Source: Burkholderia thailandensis E264 (GTDB taxonomy: Bacteria > Pseudomonadota > Gammaproteobacteria > Burkholderiales > Burkholderiaceae). From it: a stretch of 64,000 bases of DNA. Below, piece after piece: positions 12,292-23,200 of the stretch (position 1 is its first letter; every line of letters starts with the position of its first letter). Made by a program: the position numbers and the translations under genes. The DNA lies in NCBI RefSeq assembly GCF_000012365.1, contig NC_007651.1:1488001-1552000 (forward strand), in the 5' to 3' direction. The notes under the pieces were generated by a model. That model was not told the DNA's origin, ran no database searches, and saw only the letters and a list, made by a program, of their open reading frames with translations.

Positions 12292-13650
12292 TCAGGAGGC
12301 TTCGGCGAGCGTCGCGACGAGCGCTTTCAGTTGATCGGCGCTCGCCGACCACGTGATCGGCTCGATTCCGGTGCTCGTCGGCGCGGTGCCGGCCGCTAGC
12401 CGCGCGAGCCACGCCGACAGTTCACGCGCGAGCGCGCCGCCGTCCGTTGCGCGGAAGTACGTCGCATGGTTTCCAGCGACTTCCCTGAACACGTCGAGCT
12501 CGCGCAGGAATAGCGGCTTGCCGTGGCGCGCCGCCTCGACGATCGGCAGCCCGAAGCCCTCGGCCTCGGAGGCCATCACGAGCCCGTCCGCCTGCGCGTA
12601 CAGGGCTTCGAGGCGGACGTCGTCCGCGTCGTGCAGCCAGAACAGCTGTTTGCCGTTCTGCACGTGCCGCCGCAGGCGCTGCACGATGGGCTCGACGTGC
12701 CAGCCGGGCGCGCCGACGACGACGAGCGTGACCTCGGCGCCGTCGCGCCACAGCGCATCGAACGCATCGAGCACCTGCGCGTGTCCCTTGCGAGGCTCGA
12801 TCGTGCCGACCATCAGCAGCAGCGGACGCGCGGCGCCACGGCACGGCCCCGATTGCGCGGGCGTCGATGCCGGCGCGGCGTGAGCTTGACCGAGCGTTTC
12901 CGCGCCGAGGTCGAACGAGCGGATCGCGATGTCCGCGCTCGTCAAGCGGAAACGGCGCCGCATCAACTCGCCGGTTTCCCGTGCGACGGTGCGCGAGATG
13001 CACCAGAGCTCGTCCGCATGCACGGCGAGCGTCGACAACCAATGCCGGAACGAACGCCGCGCGCGTGGCGTGAACCAGTGCGGATGCTGGAGCGGCAGCA
13101 GATCGTAGACGATGAACGCGCAGCGCACGCCTTGCCGCTTCCACGCGAGCAGGTCGCGCTGCCGTCGCGCTACGATGCGGCTCGTCAGGTCGAGGCCCAA
13201 GAATACGTCGCCGTTCCGAACGCGCACGATTTCGCCCGGCGCGTGCGGCGCGGTGCGCTGCGGCTCGCCCGCATTCGGCGCGAGAAAGCGGTCCGCATAG
13301 CGATAGCGCGTCTTGCGCGTCGCGCGGATCGGGCGCACGTCGAAGCCATCGGGCGGCGAGCGCAGCAATTGCGTGAGGAGCGAGCGGACGACGCGCTGAA
13401 TACCCGTGCCCGCGTCATGCGCGGCGATGATCGACACGTCGACGAGCAGTTGCCGCCGCTGCGCATCGGGCGAGCACGCCGCTTCGCGGCCGCATGCGCC
13501 CACCGCGCGCCGCGCCGCGCGCGCGAGGCGCGGCGCGCCCCAGATCGCGGCGGATTGCAGGACGGCGGCTTTCAGCGTCCGGCTCAAGCTTCGGACGCCG
13601 GCGCGGCGCGCGTCATCATGCGGTGCTTTCCTGATAGAACGTGTACGCAT
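12292..13650 (-). CDS. Family 4 glycosyltransferase, last gene of the leftward export operon
   Basis: The reading frame gives 452 residues. The core starts near residue 70 ([19 protein letters not shown]), the same N-terminal element as in the glycosyltransferases at 1100 and 7481. [10 protein letters not shown] and [17 protein letters not shown] (EX7E) form the donor site. The first 60 residues are Arg/Ala-rich and overlap the end of wzt by about 35 bp, so a start further inside, for example a TTG near 13587, may be the real one. It probably acts on the same capsule chain as the rightward glycosyltransferases. Confidence 0.78.
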   Translation of the reverse strand: MRTRSIRKAPHDDARRAGVRSLSRTLKAAVLQSAAIWGAPRLARAARRAVGACGREAACSPDAQRRQLLVDVSIIAAHDAGTGIQRVVRSLLTQLLRSPPDGFDVRPIRATRKTRYRYADRFLAPNAGEPQRTAPHAPGEIVRVRNGDVFLGLDLTSRIVARRQRDLLAWKRQGVRCAFIVYDLLPLQHPHWFTPRARRSFRHWLSTLAVHADELWCISRTVARETGELMRRRFRLTSADIAIRSFDLGAETLGQAHAAPASTPAQSGPCRGAARPLLLMVGTIEPRKGHAQVLDAFDALWRDGAEVTLVVVGAPGWHVEPIVQRLRRHVQNGKQLFWLHDADDVRLEALYAQADGLVMASEAEGFGLPIVEAARHGKPLFLRELDVFREVAGNHATYFRATDGGALARELSAWLARLAAGTAPTSTGIEPITWSASADQLKALVATLAEAS

Positions 13651-14269
13651 CTTCGACCGAGTCGAACGAATGCAGCTTGCCTTCGATCAGCACGGATGCG
13701 CGGTCGCAATGCTGCCGGATGTAGCTCGCGTCGTGGCTCACGATGATGAGCGCGCGATCCTTGCGCTGCTCGAACAACTCGTGGTGACACTTCGCGTGAA
13801 AGCGGCTGTCGCCGACGGCGACGATCTCGTCGATCAGGAAGCAGTCGAACTCGATCGCCATCGAGATCGCGAACGCGAGACGCGCGCGCATCCCGGCCGA
13901 GTAGCTCTTGACCGGTTCGCGCAGGTAGTAGCCGAGCTCCGAGAATTCCTGCACGAACGGTTCGGCCGCCTTCGGATCGGCGCCGTAGACGCGGCAGATG
14001 AAGCGCAGATTGTCCATGCCGGTCAGGCTGCCCTGGAACGCGCCGCCGAACGCAAGCGGCCAGGACACGTTCATGCTGCGCCGGATGCGGCCCTCCGTCG
14101 GCAACTCCGCACCGCTGATCATCCGGATCAGCGTCGACTTGCCGGCGCCGTTGCGCCCGAGGATGCCGACCTTCTCGCCTTGCTTCACGCGCAGGTCGAT
14201 CCGGTTCAGCACGCGGCGCATGCCTTGCCGCGTGTGATAGTCCTTGCAGACCCGCTCGAGCTCGATCAT
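13616..14269 (-). CDS. wzt: Capsule ABC exporter ATPase (Wzt/KpsT type)
   Basis: A 217-residue ABC ATPase: Walker [10 protein letters not shown] at 38-46, a signature region reduced to SYSAGM at 122-127, and Walker B FDCFLIDE at 141-148 followed by the HDASYIRQH switch. The YSAGM signature and short length are typical of KpsT-like exporters that recognise the glycolipid end. The extra carbohydrate-binding domain of O-antigen Wzt proteins is absent. With Wzm it powers transport of finished capsule across the inner membrane. Start and wzm stop overlap by four bases. Confidence 0.93.
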   Translation of the reverse strand: MIELERVCKDYHTRQGMRRVLNRIDLRVKQGEKVGILGRNGAGKSTLIRMISGAELPTEGRIRRSMNVSWPLAFGGAFQGSLTGMDNLRFICRVYGADPKAAEPFVQEFSELGYYLREPVKSYSAGMRARLAFAISMAIEFDCFLIDEIVAVGDSRFHAKCHHELFEQRKDRALIIVSHDASYIRQHCDRASVLIEGKLHSFDSVEDAYTFYQESTA

Positions 14270-15060
14270 TCCGGCTCCACCTTGCGGCCCGCGTCGCGCA
14301 CGCAGTACAGGCCGATCAGCAGCAGGATCAAGTCGCTGAACACCATGTAGCGGATGCTGTAGTGCGGCGTGACGAGCGAGCCGAAGTAGCCGCCGCGCAG
14401 CATTTCGGTGCCGTGCACCATCGGCAGCAACAGCACGGCTTTCTGGAATTTCTCGGGCAGCCACGACACCATGAAGATCGAGCCCGACAGCGGAAACATC
14501 AGGTAGGCGACCGTGTGCCAGATACGCTCGACCGCCTCGCTGCGCTCGGACAGCGCGCCGATGATGAGCGCGAGGCCGGAGCCGAACACGGCGAGATGCA
14601 GCCATGCGCCGAGGATCATCATCATGTTTTCGGGCGGATGCATCATGCCCGCGATGATGAAGAAGATCGTCAGGAACGTAAATGACATCGTCGCACCGGA
14701 GATCTCGAGCAGCAGGCGTGCGAAGAAGAAGTCGATCACGCGCACGTTGCGGTGATAGAGGAGCGCCTGGTTCGGCAAGATCGCGAGCGCGCAGCGGTTC
14801 GCGCAGTTGCGCCACAGCAGCACGGGCGAGTAGCCCGTCACAGCAAACGCGGTGATCGGCAGCGTCGAGCCGTGCGTCGCTTTCGTCATCGTCCAGAGGC
14901 CGAGCACGCCGAGCGTGAACATCATCGGCTCGAAGAAGATCCACAGGAAGCCGATGTTGTGGCGGCCGAAGCGCGTCAGGATCTCGCGCATCAGCAGCGC
15001 GCCGACGACGCGCGCCTGGATCGCGAGCGAACGGGCGAACGGAGTGTCGTGATGTGCCAT
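14266..15060 (-). CDS. wzm: Capsule ABC exporter permease (Wzm/KpsM type)
   Basis: A 264-residue membrane protein with about six hydrophobic segments. The N-terminal amphipathic helix [19 protein letters not shown] is the conserved start of the ABC-2 polysaccharide permeases. It pairs with the ATPase encoded immediately downstream with overlapping ends. It is preceded by the KpsE-like gene with a 12 bp gap, so kpsE-wzm-wzt form one operon. Confidence 0.93.
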   Translation of the reverse strand: MAHHDTPFARSLAIQARVVGALLMREILTRFGRHNIGFLWIFFEPMMFTLGVLGLWTMTKATHGSTLPITAFAVTGYSPVLLWRNCANRCALAILPNQALLYHRNVRVIDFFFARLLLEISGATMSFTFLTIFFIIAGMMHPPENMMMILGAWLHLAVFGSGLALIIGALSERSEAVERIWHTVAYLMFPLSGSIFMVSWLPEKFQKAVLLLPMVHGTEMLRGGYFGSLVTPHYSIRYMVFSDLILLLIGLYCVRDAGRKVEPE

Positions 15061-15072
15061 TGCCGGCCGGTC

Positions 15073-16296
15073 TCAGTCGTGGTGCTCGCGCACGCCGGCG
15101 AGCAGGAGGCTCAGGATGCCCCATGCGATCATGCCGAGCGCAAATACCTCGAAGATCGATTTGAGCCGCTTCGGCTCGATCGCGATGTCCGGCTTGTTCG
15201 GCTGGACGAGACGCTCCAGATAGAGCTGCTGGCGCTGGGCCTCGGCGCGCGCGGTTTCCATTGCCGCGAGGGCGGAGGCGAGCTGCTTGTCGGCGAACTG
15301 CGAATCCAGTTGCAGCCGCGTGTAGCTCGCCGCCTTGTTCGACAGCGAGTTCTTTCCGCCCGCGACGCCGCCCGTTGCTTCCTTGATCTGCTTCTCGAGC
15401 TCCGAGATGCTGTTCTTCAGGACCGAGATTTGCGGGTTCTGCGGCGAGATCAGTTGCAGTTGCCGGAGTTGCGTCTGCGCGGAGAAAAGTTGCGACTGCA
15501 GGCTCGTCACCTGTTGCAACTGCAGCGCGGACTGCTTTTCTGGATCGAACACGGCGTTCGAGTTTCGGTACGCGGCGAGCGCGACCGCCGCTTCCTTCGC
15601 CTTCGCGGCGGCTGCGTCGACTTGCCGCTGCGCGAAGCTTACGGTGTCCTTCGCGGCGCGCTCGTTCATCCGGTTGACGAGCTGCTCGCCCAGGTCGAGC
15701 AGCTCGGTGTTGATCTTCTGCGCGTCGTCCGCCGTGTAGCCGCGCACCTGCAGCGTCGCGATCCCCGAAGACGGCTCGAGATTCACGTTCACGATCCGCT
15801 TGCCGTAGTACTTCCACAGCGATTCGAAGCTGCCGTCGAGCGTTGCGTTGAAGTGGCCGATGATGTCGCCGCGCTTCGAGTACGCGTCGAGCACGTAGTT
15901 GTCGCGGTTCAGCGCCGCGAGCGCGTCGCGCGACTGGATGTAGTCGATGACGGGATACGTGTCGTCCTGTCCGCGGCCGAAACCCGTGCCCTGCAACAGC
16001 GCGCCGACGACGCTCGGCTGCGCCGCGCGCTGCGCGCTGCGCACGACGAAGCGCGATTCGGACACATAGATGTCGGAGGCGATGAGGCCGTAGTAGAGGG
16101 TCGCGACGAGAGTGGGGGCGGCCACCGTCAGAACGAAGAGCTTGTTGAGTCCCTTGAGTCGCCCGATGAGGTTCGTCCGCTTTCCGGCCGTCGGGGCCGA
16201 GGCGCTGCCAGATACGTTTTCCAACTTCCTTCCATCCAAGCTGATTGGCTCTTGGCGTTCTGTCAAAAGACTTACGTCATTCGCCTTTCGGCGCAA
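15073..16296 (-). CDS. wcbD: KpsE-like inner-membrane polysaccharide co-polymerase/export protein
   Basis: The protein (up to 407 residues) has one transmembrane segment near 53-75 ([17 protein letters not shown]), a long periplasmic region with Ala/Gln/Lys-rich coiled coil (roughly 200-350), and a second membrane segment at the C-terminus ([18 protein letters not shown]). That is the layout of the KpsE/BexC family, which bridges the ABC exporter to the outer-membrane Wza/KpsD protein. The first codon of the longest frame is TTG; a TTG ten codons in is an equal candidate. It is the first gene of the leftward export operon. By homology it is wcbD. Confidence 0.88.
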   Translation of the reverse strand: MRRKANDVSLLTERQEPISLDGRKLENVSGSASAPTAGKRTNLIGRLKGLNKLFVLTVAAPTLVATLYYGLIASDIYVSESRFVVRSAQRAAQPSVVGALLQGTGFGRGQDDTYPVIDYIQSRDALAALNRDNYVLDAYSKRGDIIGHFNATLDGSFESLWKYYGKRIVNVNLEPSSGIATLQVRGYTADDAQKINTELLDLGEQLVNRMNERAAKDTVSFAQRQVDAAAAKAKEAAVALAAYRNSNAVFDPEKQSALQLQQVTSLQSQLFSAQTQLRQLQLISPQNPQISVLKNSISELEKQIKEATGGVAGGKNSLSNKAASYTRLQLDSQFADKQLASALAAMETARAEAQRQQLYLERLVQPNKPDIAIEPKRLKSIFEVFALGMIAWGILSLLLAGVREHHD

Positions 16297-16709
16297 GAGC
16301 GATTTCGATCAAATGACGCGGTCACGCAACGCCATGGCATGAACGAGGGCATGTTCCGCCCATTCGAGCGCTCGCTGCAGCATTGAACCGCGCACGGACG
16401 ACATTCGGCAAGCATGTTTCTGCTGCCGCCCAGGCTGGCGGGAAGCGGGTGGCCAAGGGGGCGGCTGATTATAGCCAGCGAGGGTGAAATGCGCCATCTC
16501 CGCGCCCTCTACGTCAGATTTGTGCAATAGCCCGTCGCCGGCTCGCGCCTTCTGTTTTGCTTTTTTTGGCGGAGTGCTATATTCATCGCTCCCAAGAAGA
16601 GAGTGGCCGAACCGCCTGCCGCAATATTTCAATATTCATAAAGTGTTCGTTCGAGGGGGAGAAAATATTTGCCCCTGGGCGACTCATTTCGCCGGTTGAC
16701 ATTTTTTCG
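16297..16709. promoter_or_regulatory. Divergent regulatory region between the export operon and the kpsS-lipid operon
   Basis: These 413 bp lie between two divergent operons, so both promoters should be inside. The right part (about 16555-16710) is clearly more AT-rich than the surroundings, with a T-run at 16560-16567, a TATATT at 16578-16583 and an AATATTTCAATATT palindrome-like stretch near 16622. No reading frame here looks like a gene. I could not assign a reliable promoter pair. Confidence 0.5.
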
Positions 16710-17915
16710 ATGCCTCGCTCATTTCTTGTGCTGCAAGGCACGGCTTCATCGTTTTTCAGCCGATTGTCCGAAGCATTGTCGACGCGGGGGCACGCGGTGC
16801 GCCGGGTCAATTTCTGCGGCGGCGATCTTTTGTATGGCGGGGCGGTCGCGGCCTGGGACTATCGGGACGAGCCCGACGCGTTGCCCGAGTGGTACTTGCA
16901 AGCAGTCCGAACGGAGGGAGTGACCGATGTAGTCATGTTCGGCGACTGTCGTGAAATCCATCGGCACATGCATCCGGTCGCGCATGCCTGCGGGCTGCGC
17001 ACGCACGTGTTCGAGGAGGGCTACATCCGCCCGCACTGGCTGACGCTCGAACGGTACGGCGTCAACGGGCGCTCACGGCTGTCGCGCGATCCGGCCTGGT
17101 ATCTCGAGCAGCGCGGCGCCACGCCGCCGAGCCAGCCGGGGCGGCCGACCGGTTACAACCTTTACGAGCGCGCGTTCCACGATATCCGGTATCGTAGTGC
17201 GAACGCGTTTTACGCAAGCCGCTTCCCGCATTACAGCAGCCATCGTCCGCGGAACGGCTTCGTCGAATATGCGGGACTCGCCGTGCGCGCGCTCCAGCAG
17301 AGCCGCCATCACGGCGAGGCGGAGAAGGTGGTGCGGGCGTTGCTCGAATCGAAATGCGCCTATTATTTTTTTCCGCTGCAACTGGGCTCGGACGCGCAGA
17401 TCGTCGTCCATTCGCCGTTCGACGGCATCCGCGACGCGATCGAGCGGGTGATGCGCTCGTTTGCGCGGCATGCGCGTTCCGATGCCGTACTCGTCATCAA
17501 GAACCATCCGCTCGACACGGGATTGATCGATTATCGGCGCTTCGCGCGCAAGCTGGCGGCCGAGCTGGACATCGCGAAGCGCCTGCGCTTCATCGATGCC
17601 GGCCATTTGCCGACGCTGCTCGAGCATGCGGCGGGCGTTGTCGTCGTCAACAGCACGGTGGGGCTGTCGGCGCTGCATCATTGCCGTCCGCTGATCGCGC
17701 TCGGCAGCGCGGTATACGCGATGCCGGGGCTGACGTGGCAAGGCAGCCTCGAGGATTTCTGGACGCAGGCCGGACCGCCCGACATGACTCTGTACCAAGC
17801 GTTTCTCGACTACGTGATGCATCACACCCAGATCAACGGCGACTTCTACACGCGCACCGGCATCGAGATGGCGACGGCGGGCGCGCTCGAACGGCTCGAG
17901 GCGGCGCGTGACTAG
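16710..17915 (+). CDS. wcbO: KpsS-like capsule Kdo-transferase
   Basis: A 401-residue protein starting MPRSFLVLQG, exactly the N-terminal pattern of KpsS. Further family landmarks are FFSRLSEAL, VNFCGGDLLY, VMFGDCREIH and VFEEGYIRPHWLTLE, then IKNHPLD (HP motif) and VVNSTVGLSALHH near residue 315. KpsS adds the first Kdo to phosphatidylglycerol, and KpsC extends it. Together with the kpsC-like gene at 1-1099 this indicates a Kdo-linked lipid anchor. It heads the tightly packed operon that runs to 30832. In B. pseudomallei the homologue is wcbO. The frame extends upstream, but only this start aligns with the family. Confidence 0.92.
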   Translation: MPRSFLVLQGTASSFFSRLSEALSTRGHAVRRVNFCGGDLLYGGAVAAWDYRDEPDALPEWYLQAVRTEGVTDVVMFGDCREIHRHMHPVAHACGLRTHVFEEGYIRPHWLTLERYGVNGRSRLSRDPAWYLEQRGATPPSQPGRPTGYNLYERAFHDIRYRSANAFYASRFPHYSSHRPRNGFVEYAGLAVRALQQSRHHGEAEKVVRALLESKCAYYFFPLQLGSDAQIVVHSPFDGIRDAIERVMRSFARHARSDAVLVIKNHPLDTGLIDYRRFARKLAAELDIAKRLRFIDAGHLPTLLEHAAGVVVVNSTVGLSALHHCRPLIALGSAVYAMPGLTWQGSLEDFWTQAGPPDMTLYQAFLDYVMHHTQINGDFYTRTGIEMATAGALERLEAARD

Positions 17916-18693
17916 CGCCGCGCCGCATCATGTCGTCGTCACGGGCGCGAGCGCGGGGCTTGGCGGCGCGCTCGCGCTCGCGTATGCGGCGCCGGGCGTC
18001 GTGCTCGGGCTTGTCGGGCGCGACGCGGCGCGGCTCGACGCATGCGCGCAGGCGTGCCGCGCGCGCGGGGCCGAGGTCGTCGTCGGGCAGTTCGACGTGC
18101 GCGACGCCGAGCGCGCACAGGCATGGCTCTGGGCGTTCGACGACGCGCATCCGATCGATCTGCTGATTGCGAACGCGGGCGTCGCGAGCACGCTCGCGTC
18201 CGCGTCCGACTGGGAAGAGCTCGAGCGCACGGCGAGCGTCGTCGACACCAATTTCTACGGCGCGCTGCACGCGGTGCTGCCGGCGGTTGCGCGGATGCGG
18301 CCGCGCGGCCGCGGCCGCATCGCGATGGTGAGCTCGCTCGCCGCGCTGCGCGGCATGGCGATCTCGCCCGCCTACTGCGCGAGCAAGGCGGCGATCAAGG
18401 CCTATGCCGATTCGGTTCGTCCGTTGCTGGCGCGCGACGGCGTCGGCATGTCGGTGATCCTGCCGGGCTTCGTGAAGACCGCGATGAGCGACGTGTTTCC
18501 GGGCGACAAGCCGTTCCTGTGGTCCGCCGACAGGGCGGCCGCCCACATTCGCGCGAAGCTCGCGGCCGGGCGCGCGGAGATCGCTTTTCCAGGGCTGCTC
18601 GCGCTCGGCATGCGCGTGCTGGCGTTCCTGCCCGCCGCGCTCGCTGATGCGATTCTCGGCAGGCTGTCGTATCTGCCGCGCAAGGAGCGCTAG
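17908..18693 (+). CDS. wcbP: Short-chain dehydrogenase/reductase of the capsule lipid operon
   Basis: A 261-residue classical SDR starting at GTG and overlapping the end of the kpsS gene by eight bases. It shows the TGASAGLGGALA cofactor loop, the IANAG strand, catalytic Ser in VSSLAAL and YCASK. The C-terminus is hydrophobic (LALGMRVLAFLPAAL), suggesting membrane association, as in 3-ketodihydrosphingosine reductases. Placed with a polyketide synthase and an alpha-oxoamine synthase, it is a good candidate to reduce a beta-keto amine to an amino alcohol. That role is inference; the SDR family is certain. Confidence 0.87.
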   Translation: MTSAAPHHVVVTGASAGLGGALALAYAAPGVVLGLVGRDAARLDACAQACRARGAEVVVGQFDVRDAERAQAWLWAFDDAHPIDLLIANAGVASTLASASDWEELERTASVVDTNFYGALHAVLPAVARMRPRGRGRIAMVSSLAALRGMAISPAYCASKAAIKAYADSVRPLLARDGVGMSVILPGFVKTAMSDVFPGDKPFLWSADRAAAHIRAKLAAGRAEIAFPGLLALGMRVLAFLPAALADAILGRLSYLPRKER

Positions 18694-18694
18694 C

Positions 18695-20230
18695 GTGAGC
18701 GGCGGGCTCGCGCTCATCTTCGCGATCGCGGCCGCGCTGTCGTTCGCCCTCGATGCGCTTGCGACGCCGCGCGCGCCGTGGCGCAGGCCGATCGCGGCCG
18801 CCGCGCTGCACGTGCTCGCGTTCGCGTTCGTCGCGAGCTGCGTGCTGCTCGTCACGGCGCGCGTGCTGTTCTCGGCATTCGTTGCCGTCGCGCTCGTCGG
18901 CCTGATGGCCGTCGTGAGCAACGCGAAGCACGAATCGCTGCGCGAGCCGTTCGTGTTCACGGATCTGAGCCTCTTCAGCCAGCTGTTCTCGCATCCGCGC
19001 CTGTATCTGCCGTTCCTGAGCGCGGGCAAGGTGGCCGCGATCGCGGCCGGCGTCGCGCTGCTCGCGGCCGGCTACGCGGCCGAGACGCCGCTCGCGCCGA
19101 GGCCGTTCGCTGCGGCGGCCGCCGCGGTTCTCGCGTGCTTCGCCTGCGGTTGCGCGCTCGCGAGACGCCTCGCGCTCACGCTCGACGCGAGCGCGGACCA
19201 GCGGCGCCACGGTTTCTTCGCGACGTTCGTCGCCTATTTGCTGAACGGGCTGCGGCCCGCGACGCTGCGCGCGTTCGAACGCGCGGCGGCGGCGAGCCCG
19301 TTCGCGGACGGCCGGGCCGCCGCGTTTCCCGATGTGATCGTGATCCAGAGCGAATCGTTTTTCGATGTGCGGCGTGCGGCCGCAGGCATCGAGCCGTCGC
19401 TCTTCGCGCATTTCGATCGCGCGCGACGCGAGTCGGCGTTTTACGGCGAGCTTGCGGTGCCCGCGTGGGGCGCCAACACGATGCGCACCGAATTCGCGAT
19501 GCTGACGGGGCTCGCGTCCGAGCGGCTCGGCTATGCGCGCTTTTATCCGTACGCGTTCCTGCGCCGCGCGTGCGATTCGCTTGCCGGCTGGTTCCGGCGC
19601 GGCGGCTACCGGACGGTCGCGATCCATCCGTACTACGCGGATTTCTTCGGTCGCGACCGCGTGTTCCCGCTGATGCATTTCGAGCGTTTCCTCGACATCC
19701 GCCATTTCGCCGACGCGCCGCGCGCGGGCCCGTACGTCGCCGATGCGGCAGTCGCGGACGCGCTGATCGCCGAGCTCGACGCGCCGCGCGCGAAGCCGCT
19801 CTTCGCGTTCGCGATGACGATGGAGAACCACGGCCCGCTGCATCTGGAGGCGGTCGAGCCGGGCGAGTCGCGCGCGCGCCATGCGCTCGGCGACGGCGAC
19901 GAATGGCGCGATTTGACGGTTTACTTGCGTCACGTCGCAAATGCAGATGCAATGATCGGGCGACTGCTCGAGCATCTGCGCGCTCGACGGCGCGACACGG
20001 TCGTGTGTTTCTACGGCGATCATGTCCCGGCGCTGCCGCATGTTTTCGGTAAGCTGGGCGTTGCGCCCGAGCGCAGCGACTACTTCATCTGGCGGAATTT
20101 CGGCGCGCCGGACGCCCGTCGACGCGATGCGCGTGTCGAAGAGCTCGGTCTGATCCTGCTTCGCGCGACCGAAGCGCAGGAGGCGAGCAGCCCCGCGGCG
20201 AATGCATCGGAAAAAACGACACAACGATGA
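18695..20230 (+). CDS. wcbQ: LTA-synthase/sulfatase-fold membrane phosphotransferase
   Basis: A 511-residue protein starting at GTG one base after the preceding stop. Residues 1-160 contain about five membrane helices. The rest is an alkaline-phosphatase-like domain of the LTA synthase / phosphoethanolamine transferase type: IVIQSESFFD (metal-binding Glu), GANTMRTEF (Thr nucleophile region), and CFYGDHVP (metal-binding Asp-His). Enzymes of this fold move phosphoglycerol or phosphoethanolamine from a phospholipid to a periplasmic acceptor. Here the acceptor may be the capsule or its lipid. By position it is wcbQ. Overlaps the polyketide synthase start by four bases. Confidence 0.85.
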   Translation: MSGGLALIFAIAAALSFALDALATPRAPWRRPIAAAALHVLAFAFVASCVLLVTARVLFSAFVAVALVGLMAVVSNAKHESLREPFVFTDLSLFSQLFSHPRLYLPFLSAGKVAAIAAGVALLAAGYAAETPLAPRPFAAAAAAVLACFACGCALARRLALTLDASADQRRHGFFATFVAYLLNGLRPATLRAFERAAAASPFADGRAAAFPDVIVIQSESFFDVRRAAAGIEPSLFAHFDRARRESAFYGELAVPAWGANTMRTEFAMLTGLASERLGYARFYPYAFLRRACDSLAGWFRRGGYRTVAIHPYYADFFGRDRVFPLMHFERFLDIRHFADAPRAGPYVADAAVADALIAELDAPRAKPLFAFAMTMENHGPLHLEAVEPGESRARHALGDGDEWRDLTVYLRHVANADAMIGRLLEHLRARRRDTVVCFYGDHVPALPHVFGKLGVAPERSDYFIWRNFGAPDARRRDARVEELGLILLRATEAQEASSPAANASEKTTQR

Positions 20231-23200
20231 ATGTAAAGATTGCAATTGTTGGGATGGCGTGTCGCTTTCCCGGTGGCGTAGAGAATCCGGATGCGTTCTG
20301 GAAGCTGCTGTGCGACGAGCGCGACGCGGTCACCGAGGTGCCCGCCGAGCGGTTCGGCACGGACTTCTATCAGCATCCGTCGAAACGCGAGCCGGGTAAA
20401 AGCTACACGTTCGCCGCGGGCGTGCTGGACAATGTTGCCGGTTTCGATGCGGCGTTCTTCGGCATTTCGCCGCGCGAGGCGACGCAGATGGACCCGCAGC
20501 AGCGCCTGCTGCTCGAGCTCGCATGGGAAGCGTTCGAGGATGCGGGCGTGCGGCCCGCCGACATGCGCGGGCGCAACTGCGGCGTGTACGTGGGCGTCGC
20601 GAGCCCGGACTACGGCAATCGCAGCATGGACGACCTGAGCTCGGTCGATCCGTATTCGGCGACGGGCAACACGCTCAGCATCGCTTCGAACCGCGTGTCC
20701 TATCTGTTCGACCTGCGCGGGCCGAGCATGTCGATCGACACCGCGTGTTCGTCATCGCTCGTCGCGCTGCATCAGGCGATCCAGGCGCTGCAAGCGGGCG
20801 ACGCGGAACTCGCGCTCGCGGGCGGCGTGAACCTGCTCGCGCATCCGTTCGGCTTCGTCAGCTTCTCGAAGGCGTCGATGCTGTCGCCGCGCGGCCGCTG
20901 CCGTGCGTTCGACGCGACGGGCGACGGCTACGTGCGCGCCGAAGGCGGCGCGTTCGTGCTGCTCAAGCCGCTCGAGCGCGCACTCGCCGACGGCGACACG
21001 ATCCACGCGGTGATCGCCGGCTCCGGCGTGAACTCGGACGGTTATTCGCCGGGCGGCATCAGCGTGCCCGGCACCGCCACGCAGGCGGCGCTGCTGCGCG
21101 ACGTGTACGAGCGCGCGGGCGTCGATCCGCTGTCGCTCGCGTATCTCGAGGCGCACGGCACGGGCACCGCGGTGGGCGATCCGATCGAGGCGCGCGCGCT
21201 GATCGAAGTCGCGGGCGCGCGCCGCCCCGCGCACGATCCGCTGCTGATCGGCTCGGTGAAGACCAATATCGGCCATCTCGAAACCGCATCCGGAATGGCG
21301 GGCCTCGTCAAGGCCGTGTGCTGCCTGAAACACCGCGCGGTGCCGCGTTCGCTGCACTTCGATACGCCGAATCCCAACATCGATTTCGCGGGCGGGCGGC
21401 TGCGCGTCGTCGATCGCCTGACGCCGCTCGATGCGCGCGGCGCGCCGCTTGCGATCGGCGTCAATTCGTTCGGCTTCGGCGGGACGAACGCGCACGTCGT
21501 GCTGATGGAAGCGCCCGCGCGGTGCGCTCGGGAAGCGGCGCACGCCGACGTCGATGCCGAAGACGAAGGCGCGCCGCCGCCGCTCGTGCTCACCGCGCGC
21601 GCGCCGCAGGCGCTCGCGGCGCTGGCCGCGCGCTATCTTCAGCGCATCGACGACGGTTGCGCATGGCGCGCGCTCGCTGCGAACGCGGTGCGGCGCAGGC
21701 AGTGGTTCGAAGAGCGCGCGGTCGTCGCGCCCGCGAGCGCCGCCGACGGCCGCGAGGCGCTCGCCGCGCTCGCGCAGGGCGCGGCGGCGCCCGCGTGCGT
21801 CGCGCGCGCGCATGCGGCCGAGGCCGATGCGCGGGTCGCGCTTCTCTTTTCCGGCAACGGCTCGCAATGGGCGGGAATGGGCCGGCAACTGTACGCGGAA
21901 GATGCGGTATTTCGCGCCGCGCTCGGCGAAGTCGACGCATGGTGGTGCGCGGACGGCAGCGCGTCGCTCGTCGACGTGATGTGCGCGGGGGCGAGCGCCG
22001 AATGGCTCGCCGCGACCGAACACGCGCAGCCGCTGCTGTTCGCGATCCAGGTCGGCATCGTGCGCGTGCTCGACGCACGCGGCGTGCGCTTCGACAGCGT
22101 TGCCGGCCACAGCGTCGGTGAGATCGCCGCCGCATGGGCGGCGGATGCGCTGTCGCTCGCGGACGCGGTGCGCGTGATCAAGATTCGCAGCCGCGCGCAG
22201 GCGCTGACCCGCGGCAGCGGGCGCATGGCCGCGGCGGGCATCGGCGAGGACGCCGCGCGCGCGCTGATCGCGCAGCTCGCGCTCGATGCGAGCGTCGAGA
22301 TCGCCGGCATGAACAGTCCGCAGTCGGTGACGCTCGCGGGCCCGCTCGACGCGCTGCAGGCGATCGAGGCGGCGTTGCGCGCGAACGGCCAGTTTTTTCA
22401 GTTGCTCGATCTCGATTACGCATTCCACAGCCAGCAGATGGAGCGGATCAAGCCCGTCGTGCTCGAGCAGCTCGCGAACCTTGCGCCGAGCGCGGGCACG
22501 GGCGCATTCGTGTCGACGGTCACGGGCGGGCGCCTGGCGGGCGACGCGCTCGACGCGCACTACTGGTGGCGCAATATCCGCGAGCCGGTGCGCTTCGGCG
22601 ACGCAATCGCATCGATCGCGGCCGAAGGCATTCGTCTGTTCATCGAAATATCGCCGCATTCGATCCTGCGCACGTACGTGAAGCAGACGCTCACGGCGAT
22701 GAAGCTCGCCGGCACGGCGCTGCCGACGCTCAAGCGCCAGCAGGACGGCGCGCAGATGCTGCGCCAGACGATCGCCTCCGCGCTCGCGCACGGCGCGCGT
22801 ATCGATCCCGACCGCTTCGCGCCCGATACGCCGCGCGTCGCGCTACCGACCTATCCGTGGCAGCGCGAGCGCTACTGGCTCGATCCGAGCCCCGAAGGCT
22901 ACGATCTCGTCAATCGCCGCCGCGCGCATCCGCTGCTCGGCTACCGGCTGCGCGAGCATGCGTTCGCGTGGGAGAACCAGCTCGATCCCGCGCGCGTGCC
23001 GATGCTCGCCGATCACGTCGTCGACGGCGGCGTCACGTTTCCCGGCGCGGGCTATGTCGAGATGGCGCTCGCCGCCGCGTGCGCGTTCTTCGGCACATCG
23101 GATTGCGCGCTCGAGAATCTCGAGATTCGCGCGCCCGTCGTGTTTCAGCCGCAACAGGCGAAGCTGTTTCGCTTCACGATCGAGCCGCGCACCGCGTCGT

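Noticed and set aside
16555..16583. TTTTGC ... TATATT as a sigma-70 promoter of the kpsS operon
   Set aside because: Spacing is acceptable but the -35 match is poor; one AT-rich element is not enough.
18395..20245. 616-codon minus-strand frame opposite the SDR and LTA-synthase-like genes
   Set aside because: Low-complexity Arg/Glu composition and full overlap with two well-supported plus-strand genes.
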